Source: Paenibacillus sp. (GTDB lineage Bacteria; Bacillota; Bacilli; Paenibacillales; YIM-B00363). From it: a DNA stretch of 51,231 nucleotides. The translations under genes were made by a program, and so were the position numbers. The notes under the pieces were generated by a model. It made no database searches. It was given only the letters and a program-made list of their open reading frames with translations, and had not been told where the DNA came from. The stretch spans positions 1 through 51,231 of the forward strand of contig JAPSKX010000013.1 of the NCBI GenBank assembly GCA_031181325.1, given 5' to 3'. Shown here one piece after another: positions 1 to 6,247 of this stretch (position 1 is its first letter; each line of letters opens with the position of its first letter).

Positions 1-363
1 GGTTACGTACGAATTCGTAAAATACGAACTGAACGGTCGGTACAGCACTTCGTCGTTCAGTCTTAGCTTTTCGTAAGGGGTCAACGCGTCCGGGTCCTTC
101 AACAGCTCGATCATCTCCGGGTTGATCGTGATTTCGACGGAGGAGCGGAGCATGTCTTCGAGAAACAGCTTGACGTTCAGATTAATTCGGGAGAGCGCGT
201 CTTGCGCGGAACTGCCGATTTTGCGCTCGATGACGCTTTCCAACGGCTTGTCCAACAGGTAGAAGGTCGACAGCACCGGAACGATCAAAAACAGAAGGAT
301 CGAGTAAAATAACCGATTCTGTATGGAATTCCATAGGCCCATTATAATCCTAATCGGCTTCAT
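1..363 (-). CDS. Sensor histidine kinase, N-terminal part only (YesM family)
   Basis: This is the first 121 codons of a gene that runs off the left edge of the window. The ATG follows a strong ribosome-binding site (AAGGAGGATGTC). The translation begins with a short basic segment, then one hydrophobic helix at about residues 18-38, then a polar extracellular-looking stretch rich in charged residues. This layout matches the start of YesM-type sensor kinases, which pair an extracytoplasmic sensor with a HAMP and His-kinase module and control sugar uptake genes. The kinase motifs lie outside the window, so the assignment rests on the N-terminal layout. A membrane-bound AraC protein of the YesS type would look the same here and cannot be excluded. 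It has its own candidate promoter and is separated from the catalase gene upstream by a hairpin. Confidence 0.6.
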   Translation of the reverse strand, partial: MKPIRIIMGLWNSIQNRLFYSILLFLIVPVLSTFYLLDKPLESVIERKIGSSAQDALSRINLNVKLFLEDMLRSSVEITINPEMIELLKDPDALTPYEKLRLNDEVLYRPFSSYFTNSYVT

Positions 364-403
364 GACATCCTCCTTCTCGAAGGCGACTCTGTATGGTCTG
401 AAT

Positions 404-433
404 CTTATAAGTATACAAGAGTCGTTCCGCCAA
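404..433 (-). promoter_or_regulatory. Candidate promoter of the left-edge sensor kinase
   Basis: On the minus strand TTGGCG (433-428) and TATAAG (409-404) are spaced by 18 bp and lie about 40 bp before the kinase ATG. The -10 box matches 5 of 6 consensus bases and the -35 box about half. Read by eye only. Confidence 0.35.
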
Positions 434-489
434 TTAAAACCGGAGAATAGAGCCATCGATTTCCGCCGATGGACCGGGAACGAAGATGA

Positions 490-511
490 GGCCGCCCCGG
501 TCGGGACGGCC
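490..511 (-). terminator. Hairpin after the catalase gene
   Basis: A 9-bp GC-rich stem with a 4-base loop lies just after the catalase stop. As minus-strand RNA it is fully paired with one G-U pair; as plus-strand RNA it has a mismatch, which supports the minus orientation. The following U-tract is weak (TCATCTTCGTT). Confidence 0.45.
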
Positions 512-527
512 CTGTTTTTGCCACGGA

Positions 528-2177
528 TTAATACGGATCGGCTCCATGGCTTTTCTTCACGGCATCTTTCGCCGCTTGATTCGCCGACATCCGGCCTTCG
601 CCGTATTTCGAAATGCCCGCCTCGCGGCCCGGCACTTTGATTTCCAGCTTCATGTCTTGCAATAGCTTCGTCTTCTGCGCGATGCCTTCTCTCACGCGCC
701 GGCCGTACTCCTCGTCCGCCTGCGCGAAATGCCCGATCATCGCTTCTTGGATGCGCGGATCGCATACGGCGAGCGCCTCCGACAGGTTGTTGATCAATTC
801 GTCGCGCTCCCAGTCCTTCAAGCTTCGATACGTATGGCCCGCTTGGCCGTAGTCGTTCGGACGATCGATCGGCGCGCTCATGACCGCCGCGTCGTATCTC
901 GGGTTGTGCGGCGGACGATCCTGCTTGCTCGCTTCCCGGTAACCTCCGATAAGGGACGGTTCATAGTTGATATGCGGACTTATTCCCGACTCCTTCGGAT
1001 CGCGAATGTCCATCTGTCCGCGATGTTGGTTCGTGCGAACGGGCACCTTCGGCGCGTTCACGGGCAGCTTCAAATAATTCGCCCCTACGCGATAACGCTG
1101 TGTATCCGAGTAGGAGAACGTGCGGCCTTGCAGCATCTTGTCGTCCGAGAAATCCATGCCGTCGACGAGAACCCCTGTACCGAACGCGGCTTGTTCGATC
1201 TCCGCATGGAAATCGACGGGATTGCGATCGAGCACCATGCGACCCACCGGCCGCCACGGGAATAGATCCTCCGGCCACAGCTTCGTATCGTCGAGCGGAT
1301 CGAAGTCCAACTCCGGATGGTACCCGTCCTCCATGATCTGTACATAGAGCTCCCACTCCGGATAATCTCCGCGCTCGATCGCCTCGTAAAGATCTTGCGT
1401 CGCATGGCCGACGTTCGTCGCTTGGATCGCGTTCGCTTCGGCCTGCGTTAAGTTCCGAATGCCTTGCTTCGGCTCCCAATGGTACTTCACCAACACGGCC
1501 TCGCCCTTGTCGTTGACCCACTTGTACGTGTTGACGCCGGAACCCTGCATATGGCGATACGTCGCAGGAATGCCCCACGGGGAAAACAAGAACGTAATCA
1601 TATGCGTGGCTTCCGGCGTACGGGATACGAAGTCGAACATCCGCTGCGGGTTCGGCACGTTCGACGCCGGATCCGCTTTGAATGCGTGAATCATATCGGG
1701 AAACTTCATTGCGTCGCGGATGAAAAATATTTTCAGGTTGTTCCCGACCAAATCCCAGTTCCCGTCCTCCGTATACATCTTCACCGCGAATCCGCGCGGG
1801 TCTCTGGCGGTTTCCGGGGAATCCTTCGCCCCCGCCACGGTGGAAAAGCGAACCATTAACGGCGTTCGCTTCCCGGCGCCCGAAAACACTTTCGCGCGCG
1901 TATACTTCTCCACCGGCTCGTCGCCGACCTTCCCGTACGTCTCGAAGTAGCCGAATGCCCCGGACCCTCTCGCATGCACGACGCGCTCCGGCACCTCTTC
2001 GCGATCGAAGTGGGAAATTTTCTCGATGAAATGGTAGTTTTCCAACGTGGCCGGTCCACGATTGCCTACCGTGCGGATGTTTTGGTTATCCATCACGGGA
2101 TGGCCCTGGCGAGTCGTCAGCGTCTCGCGTTCCGCGTCTTGACCGGTACCTGCTTGCCCGTCCTTGGTTTCCGCCAC
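528..2177 (-). CDS. Heme catalase
   Basis: Converts hydrogen peroxide to water and oxygen in the cytoplasm. The 549-residue product carries the clade features: catalytic His in [10 protein letters not shown] (about residue 68), the distal Asn in the VGNN motif (about 146) followed by [11 protein letters not shown], and the heme-ligand Tyr in [10 protein letters not shown] (about 355). The open frame continues upstream to 2390, but that extension does not resemble catalases. A GTG start is preferred because AAGGAGG lies 7 bases before it and the protein then lines up with catalase N-termini ([11 protein letters not shown]...DNQN). The length is slightly above the usual 480-510 because of a C-terminal extension. 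It is flanked by hairpins on both sides, so it is probably a single-gene unit. No PerR box was recognised. Confidence 0.93.
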   Translation of the reverse strand: MAETKDGQAGTGQDAERETLTTRQGHPVMDNQNIRTVGNRGPATLENYHFIEKISHFDREEVPERVVHARGSGAFGYFETYGKVGDEPVEKYTRAKVFSGAGKRTPLMVRFSTVAGAKDSPETARDPRGFAVKMYTEDGNWDLVGNNLKIFFIRDAMKFPDMIHAFKADPASNVPNPQRMFDFVSRTPEATHMITFLFSPWGIPATYRHMQGSGVNTYKWVNDKGEAVLVKYHWEPKQGIRNLTQAEANAIQATNVGHATQDLYEAIERGDYPEWELYVQIMEDGYHPELDFDPLDDTKLWPEDLFPWRPVGRMVLDRNPVDFHAEIEQAAFGTGVLVDGMDFSDDKMLQGRTFSYSDTQRYRVGANYLKLPVNAPKVPVRTNQHRGQMDIRDPKESGISPHINYEPSLIGGYREASKQDRPPHNPRYDAAVMSAPIDRPNDYGQAGHTYRSLKDWERDELINNLSEALAVCDPRIQEAMIGHFAQADEEYGRRVREGIAQKTKLLQDMKLEIKVPGREAGISKYGEGRMSANQAAKDAVKKSHGADPY

Positions 2178-2370
2178 AACATAACCCTCCTTGGATTCAA
2201 TCCCGCTTAGGTTACCTTGCGTTGGAAAATTTATGCACGTACCGTCGTCAATCGATGAATTCGAGATGACGCAGCAGCCGATTCTATCACCGTTCTTGAC
2301 GGCGAGCGGAATCCGGCTCCCCCGTCGATGCATCGAATCCGTCCCCCTGAACCCCGTAGGAAACGGGAAC

Positions 2371-2396
2371 GAGCCGTTGTCAGTCGACAACGGCTC
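2371..2396 (-). terminator. Hairpin terminator after the short-chain dehydrogenase
   Basis: Perfect 11-bp inverted repeat (GAGCCGTTGTC / GACAACGGCTC) with a 4-base loop, 28 bp past the dehydrogenase stop. The following minus-strand sequence is only modestly U-rich (GTTCCCGTTT). Confidence 0.55.
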
Positions 2397-2423
2397 ATCT
2401 GCGTTACATATACGTTATATGCT

Positions 2424-3182
2424 TCAATACGCCGTCCAACCCGCGTCGGCCGTTACCGTCGTTCCGTTGACGAAGCTGGACTCGTCGGAGGCCAGGAACA
2501 ACGCGACCTTCGCGATCTCCTCCGGCTCGCCGACGCGCGGGTTGATCCCCATGCCCGCCATCGCGCGCTCCGCGCCGAACGCATTCGGCGCCTTCATGGA
2601 GGCGCCGATGTTCGTCTTCACGCCGCCCGGCGCGATGGCGTTGCAGCGGATGCCGAGCTTCGCGTATTGATAACCGACGCTCTTCGTCAGGCCGACGACG
2701 GCATGCTTGGACGCCGTATACGCGGCGCCCGCGCGAGAGCCGAACAGGCCGCCGGCGGAAGCGATGTTCACGATGACGCCCGCTTGCTTCGGCACGAAGA
2801 TCGACAACGCCTTCCGCGTCGTCCGCATCGGTCCCGTCGTATTGACCGCGAATACCCGGTCCCACAGCTCGTCCGTCAGATCCCCCGCGGGGACGAAGTT
2901 GTCCATAATGCCGGCGTTATTGACCAGGATGTCGACGGTGCCGAATGTCTCGACCGCCGCGTCGAACAGCCGCTGCACGTCCGCTTCGACCGCGACGTTC
3001 CCTTGTACCGCTAGAGCGCTGCCGCCCTTCTCCGCGATGCCCTGCGCGACGGCGTTCGCATGTTCTACATTCAGGTCCGAAATGACCACCTTCGCGCCTT
3101 CCGCCGCGAACAGCTCCGCGATCGACTTGCCCATGCCCGATGCCGCGCCCGTAACTACTGCGACTTTCCCGGAAAGTCTCAT
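2424..3182 (-). CDS. Short-chain dehydrogenase/reductase (SDR family)
   Basis: NAD(P)-dependent oxidoreductase of 252 residues, classical SDR size. The cofactor motif TGAASGMG is at residues 11-18, an acidic residue ends beta-2 (ISDLN, favouring NAD), NNAG lies near 90, and the catalytic Tyr and Lys are in YTASK at about 154-158. The C-terminus ends with the DGG-like TVTADAGW. The ATG at 3182 follows AGGGG and gives a normal SDR N-terminus; the frame extends upstream but the added residues are unlike SDRs. It is divergent from a TetR gene and shares an operator-bearing gap with it, so it is probably repressed by that regulator. The substrate cannot be told; relatives are often annotated as glucose or 3-oxoacyl-ACP reductases. 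Confidence 0.88.
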   Translation of the reverse strand: MRLSGKVAVVTGAASGMGKSIAELFAAEGAKVVISDLNVEHANAVAQGIAEKGGSALAVQGNVAVEADVQRLFDAAVETFGTVDILVNNAGIMDNFVPAGDLTDELWDRVFAVNTTGPMRTTRKALSIFVPKQAGVIVNIASAGGLFGSRAGAAYTASKHAVVGLTKSVGYQYAKLGIRCNAIAPGGVKTNIGASMKAPNAFGAERAMAGMGINPRVGEPEEIAKVALFLASDESSFVNGTTVTADAGWTAY

Positions 3183-3210
3183 TGTACGCCCCTGCTTTCG
3201 TGTTAAAATG

Positions 3211-3252
3211 AACACATGTATACTAACAATACAAGTGTTGATTGTAGTATAC
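3211..3252. promoter_or_regulatory. Nested palindromic operator between SDR and TetR genes
   Basis: Two overlapping inverted repeats occupy the SDR/TetR gap. The first is AACACATGTAT (3211-3221) with ATACAAGTGTT (3229-3239), one mismatch in 11. The second is GTATACTA (3218-3225) with TAGTATAC (3245-3252), perfect over 8. Position and form fit binding by the divergent TetR regulator; that is inference. Confidence 0.55.
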
Positions 3253-3359
3253 GCAATCGCCGAAATCGTCCACAATCATTAAAAACCTCGCCGTTGTCGG
3301 GTAACCGACAAGTCGGGCCGAAATGTACAGTACTGAATCGGAAAGGTTGGACTCCTTGC

Positions 3360-3944
3360 ATGAATCCAGGCAAAACGGACCCGCGCATCGTTCGAAGCAA
3401 AGCCGCCTTGCGGGAGGCCCTGCTCCGGCTGATGTCCCGACAAACGTTCGCCTCCGTCACGATCACCGACATCGTCAAGGAGGCGAACTATAACCGGGGG
3501 ACGTTCTACGCGAATTACGCGAACAAAGAAGCGCTCCTCGACGACATGATCTCCGAGGTGATTCGCGACTTGCTTCAAGCGTTCCGCGCTCCTTACGAGC
3601 ATGTTCCCGTGCTCGACTTGAACGAGCTGCACGCGAATTCCGTCAAAATCTTCGAACATATACGGAATCACTCCAAGCTGTATACCGTCTTCACGAAGAG
3701 CGACGCGCTGCCCGCGCTGCGCGAGCGCATGTTCGCGGCGCTGAAGGCGATCATGCGGGAGGAGTTCGTCCGCGAAGACGACGATCTGGACCCGGAGCTG
3801 CCCTTGATCTACGCGATCCACGGGCTGCTCGGGCTCATCTTCCATTGGATCGAAGGCGGTTACGTCCAACCCGCGTCATACATGCAAGAGCAGCTCGTGA
3901 AAATGTTGACGCGCCGGACAGCGAACGTGAAGACGCGGAAGTAG
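3360..3944 (+). CDS. TetR/AcrR family transcriptional regulator
   Basis: 194-residue one-component repressor. Residues 8-55 form the N-terminal TetR DNA-binding domain, with the recognition helix region TITDIVKEANYNRGTFYANYANKEALLDD. The remaining helices form the ligand domain and contain a C-terminal hydrophobic segment (LIYAIHGLLGLIFHWIEGG). The ATG at 3360 gives a normal TetR start; the frame is open further upstream but has no family features there. The ribosome-binding site is weak (AAAGG), which suits a low-level repressor. It is divergent from the SDR gene and probably controls it and itself through the palindromes between them. The ligand is unknown. Confidence 0.88.
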   Translation: MNPGKTDPRIVRSKAALREALLRLMSRQTFASVTITDIVKEANYNRGTFYANYANKEALLDDMISEVIRDLLQAFRAPYEHVPVLDLNELHANSVKIFEHIRNHSKLYTVFTKSDALPALRERMFAALKAIMREEFVREDDDLDPELPLIYAIHGLLGLIFHWIEGGYVQPASYMQEQLVKMLTRRTANVKTRK

Positions 3945-3955
3945 CTCGGCGAATG

Positions 3956-4004
3956 AAAAAAGGTACCGTTTCCTCTAGAAGCCGAGGAGACCGTACCTTT
4001 TCTT
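3956..4004. terminator. Bidirectional terminator between TetR gene and alcohol dehydrogenase remnant
   Basis: A long imperfect stem (AAAGGTACCGTTTCCTC with GAGGAGACCGTACCTTT) is flanked by an A-run on the left and a T-run on the right, so it can work in both directions. It lies 12 bp after the TetR stop. Confidence 0.65.
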
Positions 4005-4088
4005 CCGTTGACCGATGACTTCCCTGCAGCGCGCGCCGCGTATAGTCTTCGATGTCGCGTTCCCGCCGCTGTCGTTCGATCCGTTCGT

Positions 4089-4325
4089 CTACTCCTTCTC
4101 CATCGTGCCGATATCGATCACGAATCGATACCGCACGTCGGAGGCCAGCACGCGCTCCCAAGCTTCATCGATCCGGTTCGCGGCAATGACCTCGATCTCG
4201 GGCGTAATGCCGTGCTCCCCGCAGAAGTCGAGCGTCTCCTGCGTCTCGCGCATGCCGCCGATCATCGATCCGGCGAACGAGCGCCGATGACCGATCAGGG
4301 ATAAGGGGAATAAGCTAGTATTCAA
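4089..4325 (-). pseudogene. 3' remnant of a zinc-type alcohol dehydrogenase (YahK/AdhA-like)
   Basis: Only 78 codons are open, and they match the last quarter of NADP-dependent zinc alcohol dehydrogenases: [21 protein letters not shown], then LDFCGEHGI, then [23 protein letters not shown]. Full-length members have about 350 residues, so the catalytic GroES-like domain and the cofactor motif are missing. Nothing like them lies upstream. The break is around 4305-4325, and the next gene upstream is a TetR regulator in the opposite direction. I read this as a 5' deletion that removed the promoter and some 270 codons. Confidence 0.8.
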
Positions 4326-4346
4326 TGGTTAATCGAGCGCGATCTG

Positions 4347-4374
4347 TTGAAATATCGACACGACCGCCCATTAT
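4347..4374 (+). promoter_or_regulatory. Candidate promoter of the second TetR gene
   Basis: TTGAAA (4347-4352) and CATTAT (4369-4374) with 16-bp spacing, about 33 bp before the TetR ATG. Consensus matches are 5/6 and 4/6. Confidence 0.35.
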
Positions 4375-4406
4375 GCCCATTATCTCGTCAGGCAGGGTGA
4401 ATATCG

Positions 4407-4964
4407 ATGACCAATGTGGATCGGAGAATTGCGAAGACGCAAGAGGCGATAAAGAAAGCCGTTCTCGAGCTCATGGCCGAGAAACCGTTCGACGACATTA
4501 CGATGCAAGACATCGCCGACCGGGCGGACATTAACCGCGGTACCATTTACCTCCACTACCAGGACAAATACGATTTGTTGGATAAACTGATCGAGGCGCA
4601 CTTTCATGAGATGGAGGAGATGGAGCAGTGGGCGTGCGAGCTGGCATGGCGCGACGCGCTCGTCCCTTTTTTCGAATATTTCGAGATAAATTTCTTGTTT
4701 TTCTCGACCATGTTGGCGAGCAAGGATGCGAAAGGGGCGCCGTCCTCGTTCCGAACCAGACTGCTTGCCTCCTTCGTGAGAGGATTTCAAGACGAGATCG
4801 ACAGAGAAAGCGGCAAGAATGCGGGGGTAAGCGACGCGGTGATCCTGCAATTCGCCGGGACGGCGTATGTCGGCGTCATCGAGTGGTGGATTCGAAACGG
4901 CATGCCGTATCCTCCGCGAGAGACGGCCGGGCAAGCCGGGAGTTTGTTGGAAAGAGTCTTGTGA
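4407..4964 (+). CDS. TetR/AcrR family transcriptional regulator (orphaned)
   Basis: 185 residues. The N-terminal HTH (about residues 8-55) contains ITMQDIADRADINRGTIYLHYQDKYDLLD, a typical TetR recognition region. The C-terminal half is hydrophobic and has the pattern of the TetR_C_8 ligand domain (VGVIEWWIRNGMPYPP). The start has AGGGTG 8 bases upstream. It is divergent from the alcohol dehydrogenase remnant, the arrangement usually seen when a TetR protein represses a neighbouring oxidoreductase. With the target truncated, the regulator may have lost its local job. The reading frame itself is intact. Confidence 0.87.
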   Translation: MTNVDRRIAKTQEAIKKAVLELMAEKPFDDITMQDIADRADINRGTIYLHYQDKYDLLDKLIEAHFHEMEEMEQWACELAWRDALVPFFEYFEINFLFFSTMLASKDAKGAPSSFRTRLLASFVRGFQDEIDRESGKNAGVSDAVILQFAGTAYVGVIEWWIRNGMPYPPRETAGQAGSLLERVL

Positions 4965-4983
4965 TCATGATAATGATAATGCG

Positions 4984-5004
4984 CCGGGGGCGAATCGCCC
5001 CCGG
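4984..5004 (-). terminator. Hairpin between TetR gene and nitroreductase
   Basis: Perfect 9-bp stem CCGGGGGCG / CGCCCCCGG with a 3-base loop, lying between two convergent stop codons. A T6 run lies on the plus side but 17 bases away; the minus side has only interrupted T's. The direction is therefore uncertain. Confidence 0.4.
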
Positions 5005-5025
5005 GGCCGCAAGCCGCCTCGTTTT

Positions 5026-5766
5026 TTACCGAAATCGGAACCCTTGCCGCTCGAGATACTCGCGCAGATGCTCGCGCAGCCGGCCGCCTCGGAACCGCTC
5101 GTGCATTTCCTTCGACCAGAACGTCTCCTTCCAGCCGCCCGTCCTACGCGCGTAATAGGTTCGGGTCGTCTCGTCGTACCGATCGATCGCATCGCCGAAC
5201 GCCCGATCCGAATACGTCTCGCGGTGGTAGACCGCTTCGAGCGGCAGCCTCGGCCGAAGGTCCGGCCGTTGGTCCGGAACGCCGATCGACATGCCGAAGA
5301 GCGGGTATACCAGCGGAGGCAAGCCCAACAGTTCCGTGACCCGCCGCGGATCGTTGCGAAGGCCGCCGACATAGACGAAGCCGAGGCCCAGCGATTCCAA
5401 CGCGACGGCTGCGTTCTGCGCGGCGAGCGTCGCGTCGATCGTCCCGAGCAGGAACGTCTCGACGTTCTGCTCGAGGTCGACCGCCTCGTGACGGCGAACG
5501 GCCGTCTGCAGGCGATGCAGGTCGGCGCACCAGACGAGGAACAGCGGGCACTCCGCGACGTGCGCTTGCCCGCCGGCCGCTTCGGCCAGCGCGCGCTTCG
5601 TCCCCTCGTTCCTGACGCCGATCACGCTGTACGCCTGAATGTTCGACGACGTGGACGCCGCCTGCGCCGCTTGGAGGATGAGCCGCAGCTGCTCCTCCGT
5701 CACGTCCTCCCTCGTAAATTTACGAATGGAGCGATGGTTGACCAGTTGCTCGATGACCGAATTCAG
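5026..5766 (-). CDS. NADPH-dependent flavin oxidoreductase (NfsA/FRP nitroreductase family), CTG start
   Basis: FMN enzyme that reduces nitro compounds, quinones or flavins with NADPH. Family marks include an N-terminal RSIRKFTRE segment, NIQAYSVIGVRN (FMN contact), a central DATLAAQNAAVALESLGLGFVYVGG, and GVPDQRPDLRPRLPLEAVYHRETY near the C-terminus. Homologues begin M-N-x-V-I-x-x-L-x-x-H-R-S-I-R-K-F. Here that sequence is present but its first codon is CTG. CTG lies 8 bases after AAGGAGG, and an in-frame TAG occurs 8 codons further up with no ATG, GTG or TTG between. The next start-like codon, a GTG at 5703, would remove the FMN-binding arginines and is only 2-3 bases from its GGGAGG. I therefore place the start at CTG, giving 246 residues. 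Confidence 0.85.
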   Translation of the reverse strand: MNSVIEQLVNHRSIRKFTREDVTEEQLRLILQAAQAASTSSNIQAYSVIGVRNEGTKRALAEAAGGQAHVAECPLFLVWCADLHRLQTAVRRHEAVDLEQNVETFLLGTIDATLAAQNAAVALESLGLGFVYVGGLRNDPRRVTELLGLPPLVYPLFGMSIGVPDQRPDLRPRLPLEAVYHRETYSDRAFGDAIDRYDETTRTYYARRTGGWKETFWSKEMHERFRGGRLREHLREYLERQGFRFR

Positions 5767-5804
5767 ATGAACAGCCTCCTTCGACTATTGGGATATCGAC
5801 GTAT

Positions 5805-5903
5805 TTATTTTACCAATAAGCCGATGCCCGCGACGAGGCAATACGCCGCGAAGAGGCAATACGCCGCGAAGAGCATCTCCCCTACGACCGTTCGTCTGTT
5901 CAT
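5805..5903 (-). CDS. Possible 32-residue membrane peptide
   Basis: ATG preceded by GGGAGGA with 8-base spacing opens a 33-codon frame. The product has a short basic N-terminus (MNRRT) followed by one hydrophobic helix and a final Lys. The helix contains two exact copies of LFAAYC in a row, caused by an 18-bp tandem DNA duplication. It ends 38 bp before the nitroreductase start and could be co-transcribed with it. No homologue is recognised. A longer overlapping frame (5785-6003) is the alternative reading, so this is tentative. Confidence 0.35.
   Translation of the reverse strand: MNRRTVVGEMLFAAYCLFAAYCLVAGIGLLVK
5835..5870. repeat. 18-bp tandem duplication
   Basis: Two adjacent exact copies of an 18-base unit beginning GAGGCAATACGCC (5835-5852 and 5853-5870). 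Being a multiple of three, it keeps frame and duplicates six residues in the small ORF. Confidence 0.9.
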
Positions 5904-6012
5904 CGTCCGCTTCCTCCCACGGATTCTCTTGCGCAAATCGTGCCAGCCGTCCCGTTAAGTTGCCGTGCCCGAACCGAATTGCTCTCAAGTCGGCCCTCTC
6001 CACTTTAAGTAA

Positions 6013-6053
6013 TTAAAAAGAGGCCGACCTCCCGTCAGGGAAAGCGCAGCCTC
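6013..6053 (-). terminator. Intrinsic terminator with no gene immediately upstream
   Basis: GAGGC / GCCTC base stem continuing through an imperfect inner stem to CCC-TGAC-GGG (6020-6053), then a T-rich run on the minus strand (6019-6013). It lies 130 bp past the terminator of the giant protein gene and 110 bp before the small ORF. An upstream CGACC could pair with GGTCG in the 3' arm as an alternative fold. The stretch 6054-6184 holds no convincing gene; it could be a leader or a small RNA. Confidence 0.55.
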
Positions 6054-6184
6054 CAGTTGTCCGGTCGCCGTTCCTATAATCCCGATTCAATTACTCGGGT
6101 TTATGATGATACGTAAGCGCTGTAACTGCCGGAATCGGCCAACGCCGAACCGGCGGTCATGCCCCGACACGTTCCGTTGCATAA

Positions 6185-6214
6185 ATAAAAAAAGGCGCCA
6201 CTGCAAGTGGCGCC
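6185..6214 (-). terminator. Intrinsic terminator of the giant S-layer-homology protein gene
   Basis: Perfect 9-bp stem GGCGCCACT / AGTGGCGCC with a 3-base loop, followed on the minus strand by seven T's and a further T-rich run. It lies 33 bp past the stop codon. Confidence 0.85.
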
Positions 6215-6247
6215 AGACACGAATTGGACTGCTCTTCTGTTTTTATC

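Noticed and set aside
4867-5958. 363-codon plus-strand frame across the nitroreductase
   Set aside because: Low-complexity Arg-rich translation antisense to a clear enzyme gene; a shadow.
5785-6003. 72-codon minus-strand frame overlapping the small membrane ORF
   Set aside because: Arg/Gly-rich without a ribosome-binding site, and it runs through the tandem duplication in a less plausible frame. It cannot be fully excluded.
6092-6184. Short peptide frame ending ADSGSYSAYVSS between the two terminators
   Set aside because: Only about 18 codons from its ATG, no proper ribosome-binding site, no similarity known.
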